The notes: generated from the sequence alone by a model not told the origin. A stretch of 64,000 bases of DNA from Macrothele yani (GCA_039090855.1 CM077024.1:66776594-66840593), one strand, 5' to 3'. Shown: positions 1 to 12,492, numbered from the stretch's first letter. Program-made: numbers and translations.

Positions 1-2085
1 GTTTCCGAGACAATATAGTTTCCACTTTTGTTCCGCTCTGTCTTAATCAAATGCACACGACTGAGAATGACTGTTTCGTTTCCTTTCTCTGAGGGATTCT
101 TCATGGGGATTACCGGAATTATATTTTCCGTGTCTCTCAGAGCTTTTGTACTTCACTTATCTGCACGAAAGTGTTTCTTTTGATTTCCATTCTAAGCTCA
201 TTTTCGTCCTGATTTTTCCTAAACACAGGAATACTATTTTCTAGTGACGGTAGGGTTGTTTAGATACTTATTGTGTTCTTACGTATTACCCTTTTACTAA
301 CGCATGATTACTTTTTTATTTTTAAGTGGTAGCCTGACATCAATCTGAGTTTGCTGACAGGAAAGATTTTTTCTCACTTAAACTTAAACAGTAAGAAATT
401 TTGATTTAGCTAGGCCTGCTGCTTTGCAAAGGCAGATCCCTTAAAGCTAAAATTCTTCGTGAAGGCGTATCCCATAAAGTTAAAATGTTTCAAGGATAAT
501 TTGTATCAGTGTTTCTCTCAAATAGTCCATGATTTAACAGAATGGCAACAAAACTGACTATTCCAAATCTCATAAAAGGATTCAACTTTACTTGCTTAAC
601 TGATGCGTTTGTAAATTATCACTATTCGATCAATATTTTTTTTCTTTTAACATTACTTGGGCAAAACTTTATTATGTAGCTCATGATATTATACTTTCCA
701 TGCTTTAACAAATCTACTGCTACCGAGTTTGAGGGAAAAAGCTCAACAAAACCCAGGACATCTTGTGATGAAATCTTTTATATTTTAGCTTCCAGGCAGA
801 ATAAATCAAAACACAGCGGTGATGTATACTAATAAAATGGATTGAAAAGTCTTCCAGAAAGTGGATGACGTTAGAGAAGGGGTTAAAAGAAACCCAATTT
901 GTACTTCATTCGGTTGCCGTATTTTACAGAGACCGCTTTCCGGCAGACTTCAAAGATAGCGAATAGCTGTCGTTATTCACCGATCTGTGGACTTAACAAT
1001 CCCCTGGTGACGTTTCTCCCCCCTTTCCCTTCGACCCTCAGCGAGAAACTGGGGGCGTCGCTCGGCTTACCCCCGCGAAGATCCCTAACAGGGATTTCAG
1101 AAGGACAGGGAAGCCGACAAGAGGCTTCTGGTCGTAAATCTCAGTAGTCACCACATCGCGAAAACCTCATTTCACCAAACTCACGGTTAATTGAAGAAAG
1201 AGAGTCAATTGTCTTGATATTATCTCATTCTCACTCGCTGTTGTTCACCTTTCTACAGGCACCAAACCTTCAGTGATTCCTTAGTGGTTTTCAAACATGA
1301 TAGGAATACAACCGCTGACAGAAGAGGAACTTTCACAGGCTACTGATAATAATAAAGTCCAATGATGAAGTCGACTCTAAGATGTGCTGACGATGTTCAC
1401 AGCATTTTCTGTTTTTTCGTAGAAGCTTGACATTAGGAGATTAGGATACATAAGATGATCTGAAGATGTTAATAGCATTTTCCGTTCTGTTGCAGAAGCT
1501 TTAGATTAAAATATAATCTTCTTTGTTACTTCATATGATTCATGAATATTGGTCGCATTTCTCCGTCATGCAAATGAAAGCGTTTTTTCAACTTTTGTTT
1601 TGCATGGAAGAAAATACATTCGGAGGAAAAACTGAAGGAAGAGAAAAGAGTGTTCTGCTCCCGTAAAGCGAAAACTAATTTCTTTTTACTTAGGCATAAT
1701 TCTTATATTCGTGTGTGTGTGTTTTATCGGCCCGGCTATCTCATCGGGTTCGAATTTACGCAATACAATCCGAAATGCGGCTATGAATAATTCAAAATTG
1801 CTGCTTTAAAAGACTAGGCACATTTTCCTTGTCGGACGTCATAAACTCTTCATTCCTGTGATTATTGCCTAACAGGCACTGATTTTTATTCTCTGCAGGT
1901 CGCTTTTTGCAAGTTTGCCATTCTGTGTTCCAGACGTGCTTTATACCGTTTTCCAGCATTTCTTGATCTTTTGATTTCTGCATATATAATATTGAGTTAT
2001 AAGAATATCCAAATTATGCTCATCTTCAAAAGAAGAAAATATTTGAATATGCGCATTCGGTAAAGTGGTCAGCACAAATAATCCC
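1..2085. other. Unassigned AT-rich DNA
   Basis: I see no gene, tRNA or recognisable transposon here. A short GC-richer patch around 1000-1140 keeps an 82-codon frame open, but its product has low-complexity composition and matches nothing I know. A loose duplication is visible: the stretch at about 1385-1430 (core agcattttctgtt, then tagaagctt) recurs at about 1462-1506 (core agcattttccgtt, then cagaagctt). Confidence 0.6.
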
Positions 2086-2087
2086 AG

Positions 2088-3010
2088 TGGAACCTCAGTT
2101 TAGCGGATTTTTGTACTTAACGAATTTTGTAGAGGAATATTATATCTTGAAATTGAGCAAAAATAAGCTAAAAAATATCTCCATTTAGCGAACTGATTTT
2201 CTACTTAACGAAGTTCTTTATAAAAAGTTCCTTTCATATATTTAAATTTGTGTTTTACTAGAAATCGATAAGAGTGCTATTATTGCCAGCCATCTTACTC
2301 ACGAGGCTATTTTACAGAGTGTGCAGGAAAGTCTTAAAATTGCTGATAATTCTGAAGACGAAGACTGGGAATGTGAATCAAAACCAACTAAGGCGATGTG
2401 ATCAAATCATTTCAAACGATTCGAAATGGGCTTCAATTAACCGATAATGTGCAAGGAGATGTTTTTCTGTAGCTTAACCGATATATCTCTTACTGTAAAA
2501 AAATATCTTGGGCTAAAGTTTAGAAAAAAATTACTGATTTCTTTGAAGGATGATCCATACAATTCTTTATGGCAGTATTATTTTATTTTTGTAAGAATTA
2601 GGTTTAAAGTCTTATACGTATTCATTACGCACGTTTAAAAAATATACTGTATGTACTGGTATTAAACTATTTCTTTTTTATTCTGAATGATTTAAATGAA
2701 AGAAAATTAATACAGTTCGAAATTGTAATATTGTAGTAATAAAGACTTTAACAAATGTTTTTAAAGCTAAGTTATAGGCTTTAATAAAGACTAACAAGAC
2801 TAACTTTAAACGCAATAAAAACTTTATGAAGTTAAAAATGCCATAGTAATTAGTTGTTTAGTTACTATGGCCAAAGTTCATTTTTTTTTCTTTTTTTCTC
2901 TTTATTTTAAAAAAAGAAAAAGTCTTATTTTGTACTGCGAATTTGCTTTGTAACGAATATTTCTGCCGTCACTATGCGACTTCGTTAAACATAAGTACAC
3001 TCCACAGGGT
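2088..3010 (+). mobile_element. pogo/Tigger-like element remnant
   Basis: The left end reads cagtggaacctcagtttagc, very like the CAGTNGAACCTCG-type ends of pogo/Tigger elements in the Tc1/mariner superfamily. The right end near 2985-3008 in reverse complement (gtggagtgtacttatgttta) is a weak inverted match, so the boundaries are approximate. Inside lies a decayed fragment of the transposase C-terminus, annotated separately. The 0.9-kb length is well below an autonomous Tigger (about 2-2.5 kb), so most of the DDE domain has been deleted. Family assignment rests on end sequence plus C-terminal motif and is an inference. Confidence 0.5.
2261..2553 (+). pseudogene. Tigger/pogo transposase C-terminus, broken
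   Basis: Read with one frame change and several stops, this encodes the acidic C-terminal tail typical of CENP-B/Tigger-type transposases. The segment ILQSVQESLKIADNSEDEDW is followed by a second-frame segment containing DVIKSFQTIRNGLQLTDN, and the frame closes on KITDFFEG and a TGA at 2551-2553. A terminal ITDFF-like motif after a D/E-rich stretch is common in this family. The DNA-binding and catalytic parts are absent. An in-frame TGA sits near 2399, and a frameshift is needed to join the two halves, so it is not functional. A domesticated CENP-B-like gene is unlikely given the breaks. Confidence 0.5.
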
Positions 3011-5270
3011 ATCCCGTACGAACTATGAAGCATTATAGTGTTACCTTCTAAAACTTGGAAACTTAAGTCTTATTTTTCCAACCAGTTTTATTCAGAAGAA
3101 AAACAAACTTGTTGGCTTCTTACAGGACTCAGTATTAGGTTTGTTATGAGAAATATTTCCATGTCTTTTTCTGGCTTAAATATTTTTGTAATTTGTCATG
3201 GAATAGCCATTTTCTTTTTATTGCGAAATTTATTTGAAAAGGAAAGACAAAATCTTCAGAATAAATTTAGCTATTCTTTACTTCACAGAAATCTGAAATG
3301 CCTTGAAATGCCAGAAATCTGAAATGCCTTAAAGTCTGAAATTTAAATTTAAAATGTGCGTATAAATGGGTTATGGGAGTTCAAAAGTTCAAAAGCAATT
3401 CAATAAAAGGAGTCAGAATACCCAGAGTATGAGAATTCTTAGTTCTTCCAAAGTAGTTGACAGTTTTCCCGAAATCTGGATTCTGCATTATGCTTGCAAA
3501 AGTCTAAAAGGGTTTTACGGGAATAATGCAAGATTCCTATACTTAGGGACATCCAAGCGTGCTTATCAAGATTAAGTCAAGAAGAGCGAGACTGCGTACA
3601 CATGAGGTAACTGAGGGCCAATACGTTACGCTAACGGAAGACATTATCGTCTGGTAACATCACTAACTGTACACGCATGGAGTCACACGTTGGTGGTTCT
3701 ACGTATGTTGGAATGCCATGAGGAAGCAGTAATAGGATACGTGAAAATCATCTTCATGACCTTGTAGAAGAGCATAGATATAATTCTACGCCTGTAACCT
3801 TATTTGCATTTGTGATTTTAGGCAAATATATCTTCAGCGCGCAAAGTCCGCTTCATGAAATATTGTTCAATTTTCACAGCTGTCTGTCAGCTGTGTAATA
3901 TACTGACACGGTGAAGATGTCTGAATGGGCCTTAATTTGGAAGGCTCGGCCCCGTTTCAAATTTTTTAATTAAAGCCCGTCCCGTATATTTCTCCTGTTT
4001 CCAAACCCCGGACCTGCCCGTAAAATTTCAGCAATTACCAGAACACGAATTTGACACCTGGTGCACTCGGTCATTCGACTCCTGAAGAGTTTTCGATTTC
4101 TTAATTGCTACACGTATTTTATTACAATAAACGTTAATTCAGAATATTTCTGAGACTCTGTATAAGTCACGTGACTTCCGAGGGGGGGGGGGCTTGTATA
4201 CTCAAAAATACTGCATGAAAAGGACAATTTCCACAATTTCCATGGCTTTCAAATTTTCTAGGTTTTCAAATTATAATTACCAACCTTCGGACCCGGAAAT
4301 ATCCTTGGGGACAAGGCGGGAGGGGAGGGGGTGTGTTTAATTCGAAAACTACGAAATATCCAGAATTATGAGTCCGATCGTTCTACAGGGAGAAGATTTT
4401 ATGGCTTTATAAACTGCACAATCTCTACTGGCATATCATATCGCTGGAACCCAATATGTCTCTTGTGTGTGTGGGGGGAGGGGGACACATTTGTGCCGCT
4501 TAAGACGCGATGTTCCAAATTTTGTGCCATCTTAACTCAAAAAGTTTTTGCATTTAGTGCACTGCACAAAGTTTTCCAGTCGACTAGTTTCAGAACGGGA
4601 CAGTAATTTAAAATATTTCCAAATATCGCTTTTTCCCTTTACTTTGTCTACAAGCACATATTCTCCGGAAGCGATTTTTTCGCGAAAATCTTCTCCATAA
4701 TAAGTATGGAAGATTATTTATCAGCAACACTGAACTGAACATATGCTAAGGGAAAACGACACACTGCCCAGCTAACCAGTGTCACAGCAGTTTTGAAAAC
4801 GGCCGCCTGAGAGTACAAATGGGGAAAATACGGCACAGATTTATACACAGAAGTAAGTTTCTCTCAGCCCACTTCTCCCATGCCGTTTAAGACAACTTAA
4901 ATGCTTTTCACATCTCTAGAAAACAAAGTGTCGTCGAGCAGAACAATAAAAAAGATAGTTGGCGAGCGGTGGCTTGGTTTAGAAATGCTGCAGTTAATAG
5001 CCTGTCCTGAAGCATGAGAGGAGGGTGAAAGTTAGAGAGAGAGAGAGGAGGGACCATATTCACATTGAAAAAGGAAGGGAGCTGACCCATTCCAATTGTT
5101 TTGTAGGAGGGGAGGATGTCGTAAAACTTCTATTTTTTCCATCAGCGGAAATTATTCAATCTTATCCTGCTGCTGTATGTTGCGAGTTATCCAAACGAGA
5201 AAGGCGCCGTACAGCGATTGTTTTGTTATTCGTAAAAGAAAAAAAAAAAAAAAACCTGCTCGGCCCGTGT
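3011..5270. other. Unassigned DNA with small repeats and purine tracts
   Basis: No gene is recognisable. A short local duplication of agaaatctgaaatgcctt occurs at about 3288-3331. A cluster of GCCCG-type words lies at 3950-4035 (ctcggccccg, agcccgtcccg, cctgcccg), like hAT subterminal repeats. There is a run of G at about 4182-4191, and a purine-rich stretch around 5028-5060 (agagagagagagagg). A poly-A run sits at about 5237-5254. Confidence 0.5.
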
Positions 5271-5274
5271 CTGT

Positions 5275-5380
5275 TTTGCATTAAATATTGAAGGTCCGGC
5301 CCGTTTTCCTAACTTAGAAATGAGCAAAGGCACGACCCGTCCCGCGGGCCGGGCCAGCCCGGGCCCGTGCAGACCTCTAA
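5275..5380 (-). repeat. GC-rich hAT-like terminal/subterminal repeat
   Basis: Read on the minus strand this begins agaggtctgcacgggcccgg and continues with repeated GGGCC/CGGGC words (ctggcccggcccgcgggacg). A start of the form (C)AGAGGT-TGC followed by clustered GGGC words is a known style of hAT terminus. The opposite end is not convincingly found: the similar cluster at 3950-4035 points the same way rather than being inverted. This may be a solo or truncated non-autonomous hAT end. Confidence 0.35.
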
Positions 5381-5417
5381 CACGGTATGATGGGATAGCT
5401 GATTTTGAACTATAATA

Positions 5418-6696
5418 CACTGTTCGACATTGAAATTGCTCTACCCAGAAGGAGCCGGCGTATCAACATGCAAATTGGTAGGTATCTGCAGGCAGATGAG
5501 ACATGCAAATCCTTCAAGTATACAACCAGTCGCATTAAATGTGCGAGAGACGAAAGGAAAAACTCTGACCGCCGAAGCCATTCTTCTCCAGTGGTCTTAC
5601 GGAACACAGGAAAATAATATTGATGGCTGCTACAGCATTTCTAAGGACCATCGTTATCCAGCATATCCAAGGACCACGCGCCTTGTTGACCTTGTCGCTA
5701 ACTCTACCACCAGCTGAATGCGTTTGAGAGAGGAAGGACCGTAGACTTCATTGAATCTGGTTGCACGATTCACCGAATCGCGGCTCATATGTCATCGGAA
5801 TGCAAAATTATTAGACATTGTTGGCAACAGTGGTTGCAAGATGGCAACCACCACTAGTCGCTGTGGTTGGACCGGTGCAGTCAGGCGGATGCCAGCATTC
5901 ATCAGTACAGTATACGTCGCAAGGCAATTGCGGAGCCACAAGCTGCTGCAGATGGGTTGTAGCGGCGACTATGCATATCCGATTCAATAGTCGGACATTG
6001 AACTGAAGATTGACGAAGGCAGGTCAGTGACCCCCCCCCCCACACACACACACTTCCTGCAGCCATTGCGTTGACCACCATTCACTTTTGGGCATCACGA
6101 AGTTTGGCTGGTGTTGTAGTAGAGCTGCGTGGCGAAAGGAATGGCACCCTGTTATGCTGTTGAGTGATGAGTCCTGATTCGGTCTCAGTGCGGACGATCG
6201 CCGAGTCCTCATCTGGTGACGACGTGGCCACAGGGAGGATCCATTTGCTATCCGTGAGCAGTGTTCTTCTCGTTAACCAGGCATCCTCGTATGGGATTCC
6301 ATTAGTTGCGATAACTGATTCCCCCTGATGAGCAAAACGGGCAGAGTAACTGCCTAGTGGTACGTAGATAACGTTTTACATCCCATGTTGATGCTATTTC
6401 TGCGTGGTATCCCAGAGGCCGTTTTTCGTTGCTTCGTCTCAGATACCACAGGACACCCTTAGAGAGCTGTATCACTCCATGCCGCGCCCTGTGTCTGATT
6501 GCATTGCACAACATGGTTGTTATATAAGGAATTGACTGCTGTGTCTGACCCTGCCTCGTGTCCGGTTGAACTGATGTGCTGCTCTGGTAATTAAATCATG
6601 TATTATCCACATCATATCTACATTATTTCCCTGGTGATATTTGGCCTACTTGATTTACTCCTTCTGGGTGGAGAAATTCCCATATCCAGTAGTGTG
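5418..6696 (+). mobile_element. Tc1-like element, degraded
   Basis: Terminal inverted repeats are visible: the left end contains ctctacccagaaggag (about 5440-5455) and the right end ctccttctgggtggag (about 6657-6672), 15 of 16 bases matching as inverted copies, each followed outward by a looser match ending in cactg and agtgtg. A TA precedes the left end; the right-hand TA is mutated to TT. The 1.28-kb length is normal for a Tc1-like element, but the transposase gene inside is broken and has lost its catalytic centre. Confidence 0.75.
5714..6535 (+). pseudogene. Tc1-like transposase pseudogene (catalytic core deleted)
   Basis: The decayed frame opens with the first helix-turn-helix (LNAFERGRTVDFIESGCTIH), continues through RKAIAEPQAAADGL, which fits the second HTH and linker, and reaches the first catalytic aspartate in LLSDES near 6161-6177. 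A TGA directly follows DES. It later shows a YVDNVL.PML segment, then PEAVF. The sequence then jumps to the C-terminal end of the family (TLRELYHSMPRPVSDCIAQH, stop at 6533-6535). The DNARPH and SPIEH motifs carrying the second Asp and the Glu are missing, so roughly 60 codons of the core were lost. A run of C and CA near 6031-6052 also disrupts the linker. Long dead; frameshifts and stops throughout. Confidence 0.75.
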
Positions 6697-8001
6697 TTTC
6701 GTTAGAATTCTCATATTGGAAGTTGAGACATTTAACTTTCCTTTTGATATTCTGTTTTTTTATGTAAATTTAATTGCTTCTCGTTAAAAATTTTCTCACT
6801 GAACGGCATATCCCCGAACAACCTGTACATTTCCACGAACAAGCTGTATATTTTGGCACTGCAGAATTGTTAAGCTTTGATGCAGTAATATAATTCTTTA
6901 AGTAATTGAATAACTAAAGCATTTAGCAAAATCGAACTTGTTGAACTTACATATTACACTTCTAGAATATCTAGATAAAGATAATAGCCAAGTAGAAAGA
7001 ATCAGCTCTTACATGTAACATCATGCAAATGGATTGTTTATTTTCCACTCAATATTTTCGTCACGCTTAATTTATCCAATGACACAAAACTGATTTTGTA
7101 TACACATACATCTCAATCATATAACAACACTTTTTTTGTCGGTGAACGTATACGTATATCAAACAGGCTTTTAATCTTTTCCAAAACATCAACGCTTCGC
7201 ACTTTACACGTGATCTCTCTACATCTCCATTCTATGATCTATCTCTACTATACTCCACTCTATTAACATTCAACGTCGACTATATATTTTTGCTCTGACT
7301 CACTGTCAGCGCTGCCAAAATGTATAAGCTCTTCGGGAAAGTAATGTGCTGTTCAGTGAGAAAATCTTTAAAAAGTAACGAAATTTGCATAAGAAAACAG
7401 AAACTCAGGATGAAAGTTAAATAGAAGTGTTACAGGTAACTTCTTTGTTTCGTAGGGAGGCAGTGGGTTATTTGCTTCAGCATTTGAGGATTAATCAAAT
7501 TCTTTGTTGTTTCAGTTGTCGACTCAGAGAGACGACATTTACAGATTAAGTTTTTGGCGGTATGCCTGCTTCCGAGCAGCGAGGGTGTTTCTTGAGACTT
7601 TCGGCCTCCAGTTTTTTATAGCTACATCGACGCGCCTGGTACATATGAAACCGAGATGCTAATCACTCGCCCCGTTTTGCCTAATGAACATAATCGGTAA
7701 AAATCAAAGTCGTAACTCGACTCCTTTCAAGTGTTCTGTTTTTTATGAGCATGAGTGTAACTTCTCATGTTGATCACGACGCGAAACTAACGCAATACTT
7801 CCATTTTCTGTCGATTTAATAAAAAACTGATGAAATTTAAATTTTTAGATAAATTTGGCAAGGTACATTTTCAGTTCATCAGTTCAGCTCAGGCAGTGAC
7901 GGGTTTTCTAAAGCAATCGTGTGCGTTTAACACACTTACTGTAGATGATGGCGGAGACAACCCACCTCCATCACGGAGAAGCCTTTTGTCTAAGAATAAA
8001 C

Positions 8002-8029
8002 CCCTACTATTTTTATTTAAATAGTAGGG
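8002..8029. repeat. 11-bp perfect hairpin followed by T run
   Basis: Arms ccctactattt (8002-8012) and aaatagtaggg (8019-8029) are exact inverted copies with a six-base AT loop, followed by eight T. It looks like a terminator or a small cruciform, but in an animal genome with no neighbouring gene this is most likely chance in AT-rich DNA. Confidence 0.6.
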
Positions 8030-8177
8030 TTTTTTTTCCATACGCACGCACGCAAAGCACACAAACAGGCACACAAACAGAAAATATATAAATGGTGCTT
8101 ATACTGTATATACATGTGTATAAATGGTGAAAATATATAAATGGTGTATGTCTTTCCCACCCTCTCACACACAACAC

Positions 8178-8178
<1 letters not shown>

Positions 8179-8236
<58 letters not shown>
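8179..8236. repeat. (CA)n microsatellite
   Basis: A near-perfect CA/TG dinucleotide tract of about 58 bp with short CA-rich flanks. Open frames across it on the minus strand (poly Cys-Val) are artefacts of the repeat. Confidence 0.95.
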
Positions 8237-8238
<2 letters not shown>

Positions 8239-8361
8239 ATAATTAACGAGCAAATAGTGGGCCTATTTACAAACGCTTACACAGAAAATTTAGCTGCGTA
8301 ATATTCCACCTACAGATTTCAACAGACATAATTTTGTCTTCAAAATCAACTTCATTACATA

Positions 8362-9760
8362 CACTTACGGACAATGAAATTTACGCACCTAGAAGAAAAC
8401 ATGCCACAACCGCGAAACTTCGCAAATAGCTAGAGTGCGTGCTGTTATGCAAATGATCCACGTTTGGTGCGATTACGCATGACCGCACACCCCGTGGTGG
8501 CGCTGCAGGCACGAACCGGCAGCTTTATAAACCGGCGTGTAGTCGATGCCCCATGAAAGCGAAAAGCACCGGCCGACCCAAGCAAGAGTACAGAGTGACA
8601 AGAATGCCGGTTAGACGCCAGAGACGTTGATTTACGTAACTTACGGACTTTGAGAGAGGCCTGATCACCGGGCTGAAAACCGTAGGGTGGTCTGCGCGCC
8701 GTATAGCCTGCAACGTGGATCGTTCTGACCATACCGTTAGACTGTGTTGGGAGCGGTGGACACGCCACGGCACTGCCATATGATGGAGCGGCTTCGGACG
8801 GACCAGGAGGACCACCGTAGAAAGAATCGCTGGATCGTGCGCCAGGCACGAACGGATCCCACGGGGACCCGGTCCACTATACAGGCAGATGTAGCGTCTC
8901 CTGTGTGCCCACGAACCATTTCCCGACGCCTCGCGGAAGCGAATCTGCGATCCCAGCGCCCCTTACGTGTGCTGCCATTAATATCAGAACATTGCCGGCT
9001 CCGTGAGCAGTGGTGCCAGGCTGGAGTGACGTGGAACGCCACAGTCTGGTGACGTATGGGGCTTAGCAATGAGTGCCACTTCGTTTTAGGGACAGACGAT
9101 CAATGTAACCGGGTGTGGAGATCCACGGGCCAATTGTCCAATTCCAACTTCGCTATCGAGCGCCACACCTCCCCCACTGCAGGCATTATGGTCTGTGGAG
9201 CCATAGCCTACGATAGCCGATCAGCTCTAGTAGTGGTACGTGGGTCATTGACGAGCCAGCGGTATATGGATGAGATCCTACGACCCCATGTGCTTCCATT
9301 CCTGGCTGGGATTCCAGTTGAGTTATGCCAGCTGGATAATGCCTGCCCGCACACAGCTCGAGTTGCCCAGGACTGCCTACGTCATGTCCAGTCACTTCCA
9401 TGGCCTGCTCGCTGCCCGGACATGTCCCCTATCAAGCATGTGTGGGACCAGTTGAAACGCCGACTGCCGTCGTGCCGCACTATCCGGAATTTGGAGCACA
9501 CGGTCCAACACGTGTGGGCCAGTCTGCCGCAGGACAACATCAGGTGTCTGTTTGCTTGCATGCCGGACTGTATTGCAGCACGAGGCCGTGCGATGCGCTA
9601 TGGATCATTACCGGACTACGTGCCCCAGACCCCTCTGTAATTGTATTGCAGCACTGTTTTTGCCATAATGTGCATCCTTCATCTGTATCATTACGTCCAC
9701 AAAATTTCAGCTCAATCTGATGCTTCCTTCTTAGTGCGCAAATTTCATTGTCCGTGATTG
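8362..9760 (+). mobile_element. Tc1-like element, family B copy 1
   Basis: Inverted termini share acggacaatgaaattt and gcgcac/acgcac next to aagaag, and the element is flanked by TA at 8360-8361 and 9761-9762, the target duplication expected for Tc1/mariner. Length is 1399 bp. A second, diverged copy of the same family is at 32050-33607, which confirms the boundaries: both copies start and end at the same points. The transposase gene occupies about 8645-9640. Confidence 0.9.
8645..9640 (+). pseudogene. Tc1-like transposase pseudogene, family B copy 1
   Basis: The protein starts in one frame with the HTH (FERGLITGLKTVGWSARRIA), shifts frame near 8760, and continues through WIVRQARTDPTGTRSTIQAD, the second HTH (CPRTISRRLAEANLRSQRPL) and the DDE domain. 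After a stop near 9050 the frame 9056-9640 is open to the natural end. Two of the three catalytic positions are altered: the first Asp motif, SDE in the sister copy, reads LSNECHF here, and the Glu motif reads SPIKHVWD instead of SPIEHVWD. The middle Asp is intact (LDNACPHTA). It would therefore be inactive even with the frame repaired. Family role: cut-and-paste transposase acting in the nucleus on its own inverted termini. Confidence 0.88.
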
Positions 9761-9762
9761 TA

Positions 9763-11090
9763 GATTTCTGAATGCCACTTGTCTTCGCCCATTTTACGAT
9801 GAATAATGAAAATTTAAGTATTCTTAGAATTCTAAAATTAATAAGGATGTTCGATAATATCACAACATATAAACGACGGTCGTATAAGTATATCTCCTGA
9901 CTATTAGAAAATAAACGAGGGTGATATTAGGTATATCTCCTGAAAAGCTGAGCCATTGCATGTTCTGGCTGAAGAAGAGAGAGATTTTAACTGAGCAAAA
10001 AATATAGACGCAAACATATCCGGAAGAAATGCGTTGTAATTTTACATACCCTAACTTCACGTAACTTAAACGCCAGATGAACTCTTTCTTTCCTTGAATG
10101 TAGAAAACAAACGAAAGTCAAAGGAATGAATTTTCGCCGCTCTCTGGCTACCAGATATCCCTCCCTCCCATCCTACTGTTCCTGATTCTGCTGATTCCAG
10201 GCACGGGGAGGATAACATTTGATGGTCGAGAAGGGGTTGACTAAAAGGGGTGTGTATGTGTGAGGGCGGGGGGCTTGGGTGGATGTTGTTGGGCGAAACT
10301 TGTGAAGGAAGTAGCGATGCGTGCAGAGCTCCGATCACGACACAAAGTTGTCTGCCCTTCGATGGCTTTATATCGTGTACTATGTGGTTAGAGCACTCGA
10401 TGCTTCTATGTTAGCACATCCCCTTGTTACGCCGCCGACAGTGATTTCATAAAAGACGACTCCTCTTCTTTTCCCCTCTTTGCAAAGCAGCCGTTCGGCC
10501 TGCTTAGACCTGAGGTGTGCAGGGGAATGGAAGGAATTACTCCTCCATAGAGAATCAGCACATTCGAAGTTTGTTCCAACGAGGAAGGTGGAGTTAGTTC
10601 TCTTGTTCTCGGAGCGCGCGCTTGGTACACGACACATGGCGTGACAACAGCGTAGTATGTTTAAGGGCGCTTGGAGGTGGTATTTCGTTCTGCATCCTGA
10701 ACACGATGCTGTTGACGCAGCTCGGAAGGCAACGGACTACAGGCGATGATGGGGGTGCCACATCATCATGACCATGCATTAGGAGGATGGAATCTCGGAC
10801 GAATACTCTTTAAATTAATTTTCCAACACTGCGAGTCATAGTTCCGGAGAAACAAACAAATACAGATTTATGCTCTCTCTTGATTCATACCATGGCTACG
10901 AATAAAGCTTTTCCTGCAGCCAACGATTATGGTTTTGTTACAAAAAAACAACAACAACATGCTTTGGTTCATTGATTGTTCTACACTCGTGAAGACAAAT
11001 TAGTTTCGCAGATCATAACATTTTTGCTATCAAAAGCAAATTTTAAACTTTGCGTAATCCCAGCGTTAATATGATATATATAGAGAGGTT
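9763..11090. other. Unassigned DNA, GC-richer centre
   Basis: No gene or transposon recognised. The part at about 10060-10790 is less AT-rich than its surroundings and carries several overlapping open frames of 60-90 codons on the minus strand. None has a recognisable motif, start context or partner exon, so I do not call them. Confidence 0.5.
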
Positions 11091-11094
11091 TATC

Positions 11095-12110
11095 AAAATA
11101 ATGGAGACACTGACAGTGACGGGAGTACATACATTGCGCCGTATGCAACTCACAGAGACTATGTCACTCTCAATGTGAGATTTATAAAAGGGTGCACTAT
11201 GACGTCAGCTATCACGTAGGCCTAGCAGTATCACAGTTGCAGGTGAAACAGCTGTTGTGTAGTAATTATCACCAATGTCAGATCTCAGTGGCCTCAAAAA
11301 AAGGCATGATCATTCGTGCGTGTCTCACGAAATCTTCAATAACAGGAACGGCAGACATAGTAGGTGTAGTATGAGGAACTGTATCGAAGATTATGACCAG
11401 CTATCAAAAAGGACACGACTGTTGTGTCCAAATGGGCAAAGTGTGGACGCCATATGAAGATGTCAGACAGGGGCAGGTGAACGTTGGCACGGATTGTACA
11501 GAGGAAACACCAGACCACAGCACCGTAAATAACAGCAGATTTGAACACCAGTCGGAATTATCCGTCATACCAGTTTGTCGGGAACTCCATCATGCCAGTA
11601 TTTATGGCGGTGCTGCATTCTACAAACCATCAACATCCATGCAACAAAACGTGTGAAGTGGTGCAAAGCAAATAAAAACTGAGATGCGAAAGAGTAGCAA
11701 TGTATCATCTGCTCTGATGAATCTTGCTTTACATTGTTTCCCACTAGTATACGTCTGACGAAAACCTGCTGAAGCACACTACTCCGACTGCGAAGCCCTG
11801 ATGCTGTGGGGTGTCATATCATTGCATTCCTTAGGGCCATTGGTTATTCTACAGCGTCGTGCCACATCTGGAACGTGAGAATCCATTCTTCCTTTACCCA
11901 GTATTGGAGGCATTGTTCGCTAATGACCGTCCTTAGTTTCAAGCAGGTAATACACCAGTGCATTTTGCATAACGTGTCGAGTTGTGGTTTGTAGAGCATG
12001 AGGATGAGATACCCCAGCTACACTAGCCACCTCAATCTCCAGACCTCAATTTTATTGAACATTTGTGGGAATATCAAGAGCGAAAGGTTAGATAACACTT
12101 TCTATCTCCA
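11095..12110 (+). pseudogene. Tc1-like transposase, heavily decayed
   Basis: Only islands of the family remain. One is RVKWCKANKN followed within a short distance by CSDESCF (about 11655-11735), which corresponds to the segment before and including the first catalytic Asp. Another is DGCHI-type sequence near 11800. The last is a C-terminal island from about 11945 with NTPVHFA, then VWFVEHEDEIPQLH, then the Glu motif SPDLNFIEHLWEY (about 12035-12075) and ERKV. Numerous stops and frameshifts separate them. The left end may be near 11093 (tttatcaaaataatggagac), but I could not find the matching right terminus, so the start is approximate. Confidence 0.6.
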
Positions 12111-12119
12111 ACATCACTG

Positions 12120-12492
12120 GCACAGTTGCATTTGATGTTTGCCCTTACGCCATAAAAATCCACCAACCAACCAACCATTTGATGTTCTTGCTCGCCATTG
12201 CTTTTCTATCAACATTCTTCCACAAACACACCAAGATTCCCCTGCGCTGTTGAAATTTTGTTCATACACTACTATTTATGTACTTCCATTCCAGGACACT
12301 GCGCAGCAGATTTTCTTTGACATGTTATATATGGAATTTCATTAAAGTTTTTTTTTCTTGTTAATAGTGACAGTCTTAGCTTTTCTCTTCTTTGTTAAAT
12401 CCCAGAATTTCATAAAATTTTACTTGTTAAAAACTATTATTATATTAGTTTTGAATTAACATTACAACAAATAAGAGTCTTTACTTTGCCGC

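Larger units (their letters stand above)
6697..8361. other. Unassigned AT-rich DNA
   Basis: No coding region or known transposon recognised. A small local duplication (cgaacaacctgtacattt, then cgaacaagctgtatattt) lies at about 6815-6857. The CA microsatellite and the small hairpin in the right part are listed separately. Confidence 0.55.

Noticed and set aside
8002..8038. Rho-independent terminator
   Set aside because: Hairpin plus T run, but this is eukaryotic DNA with no gene upstream.
8013..8253. Cys-Val repeat open frames
   Set aside because: Translation of a CA/TG microsatellite.
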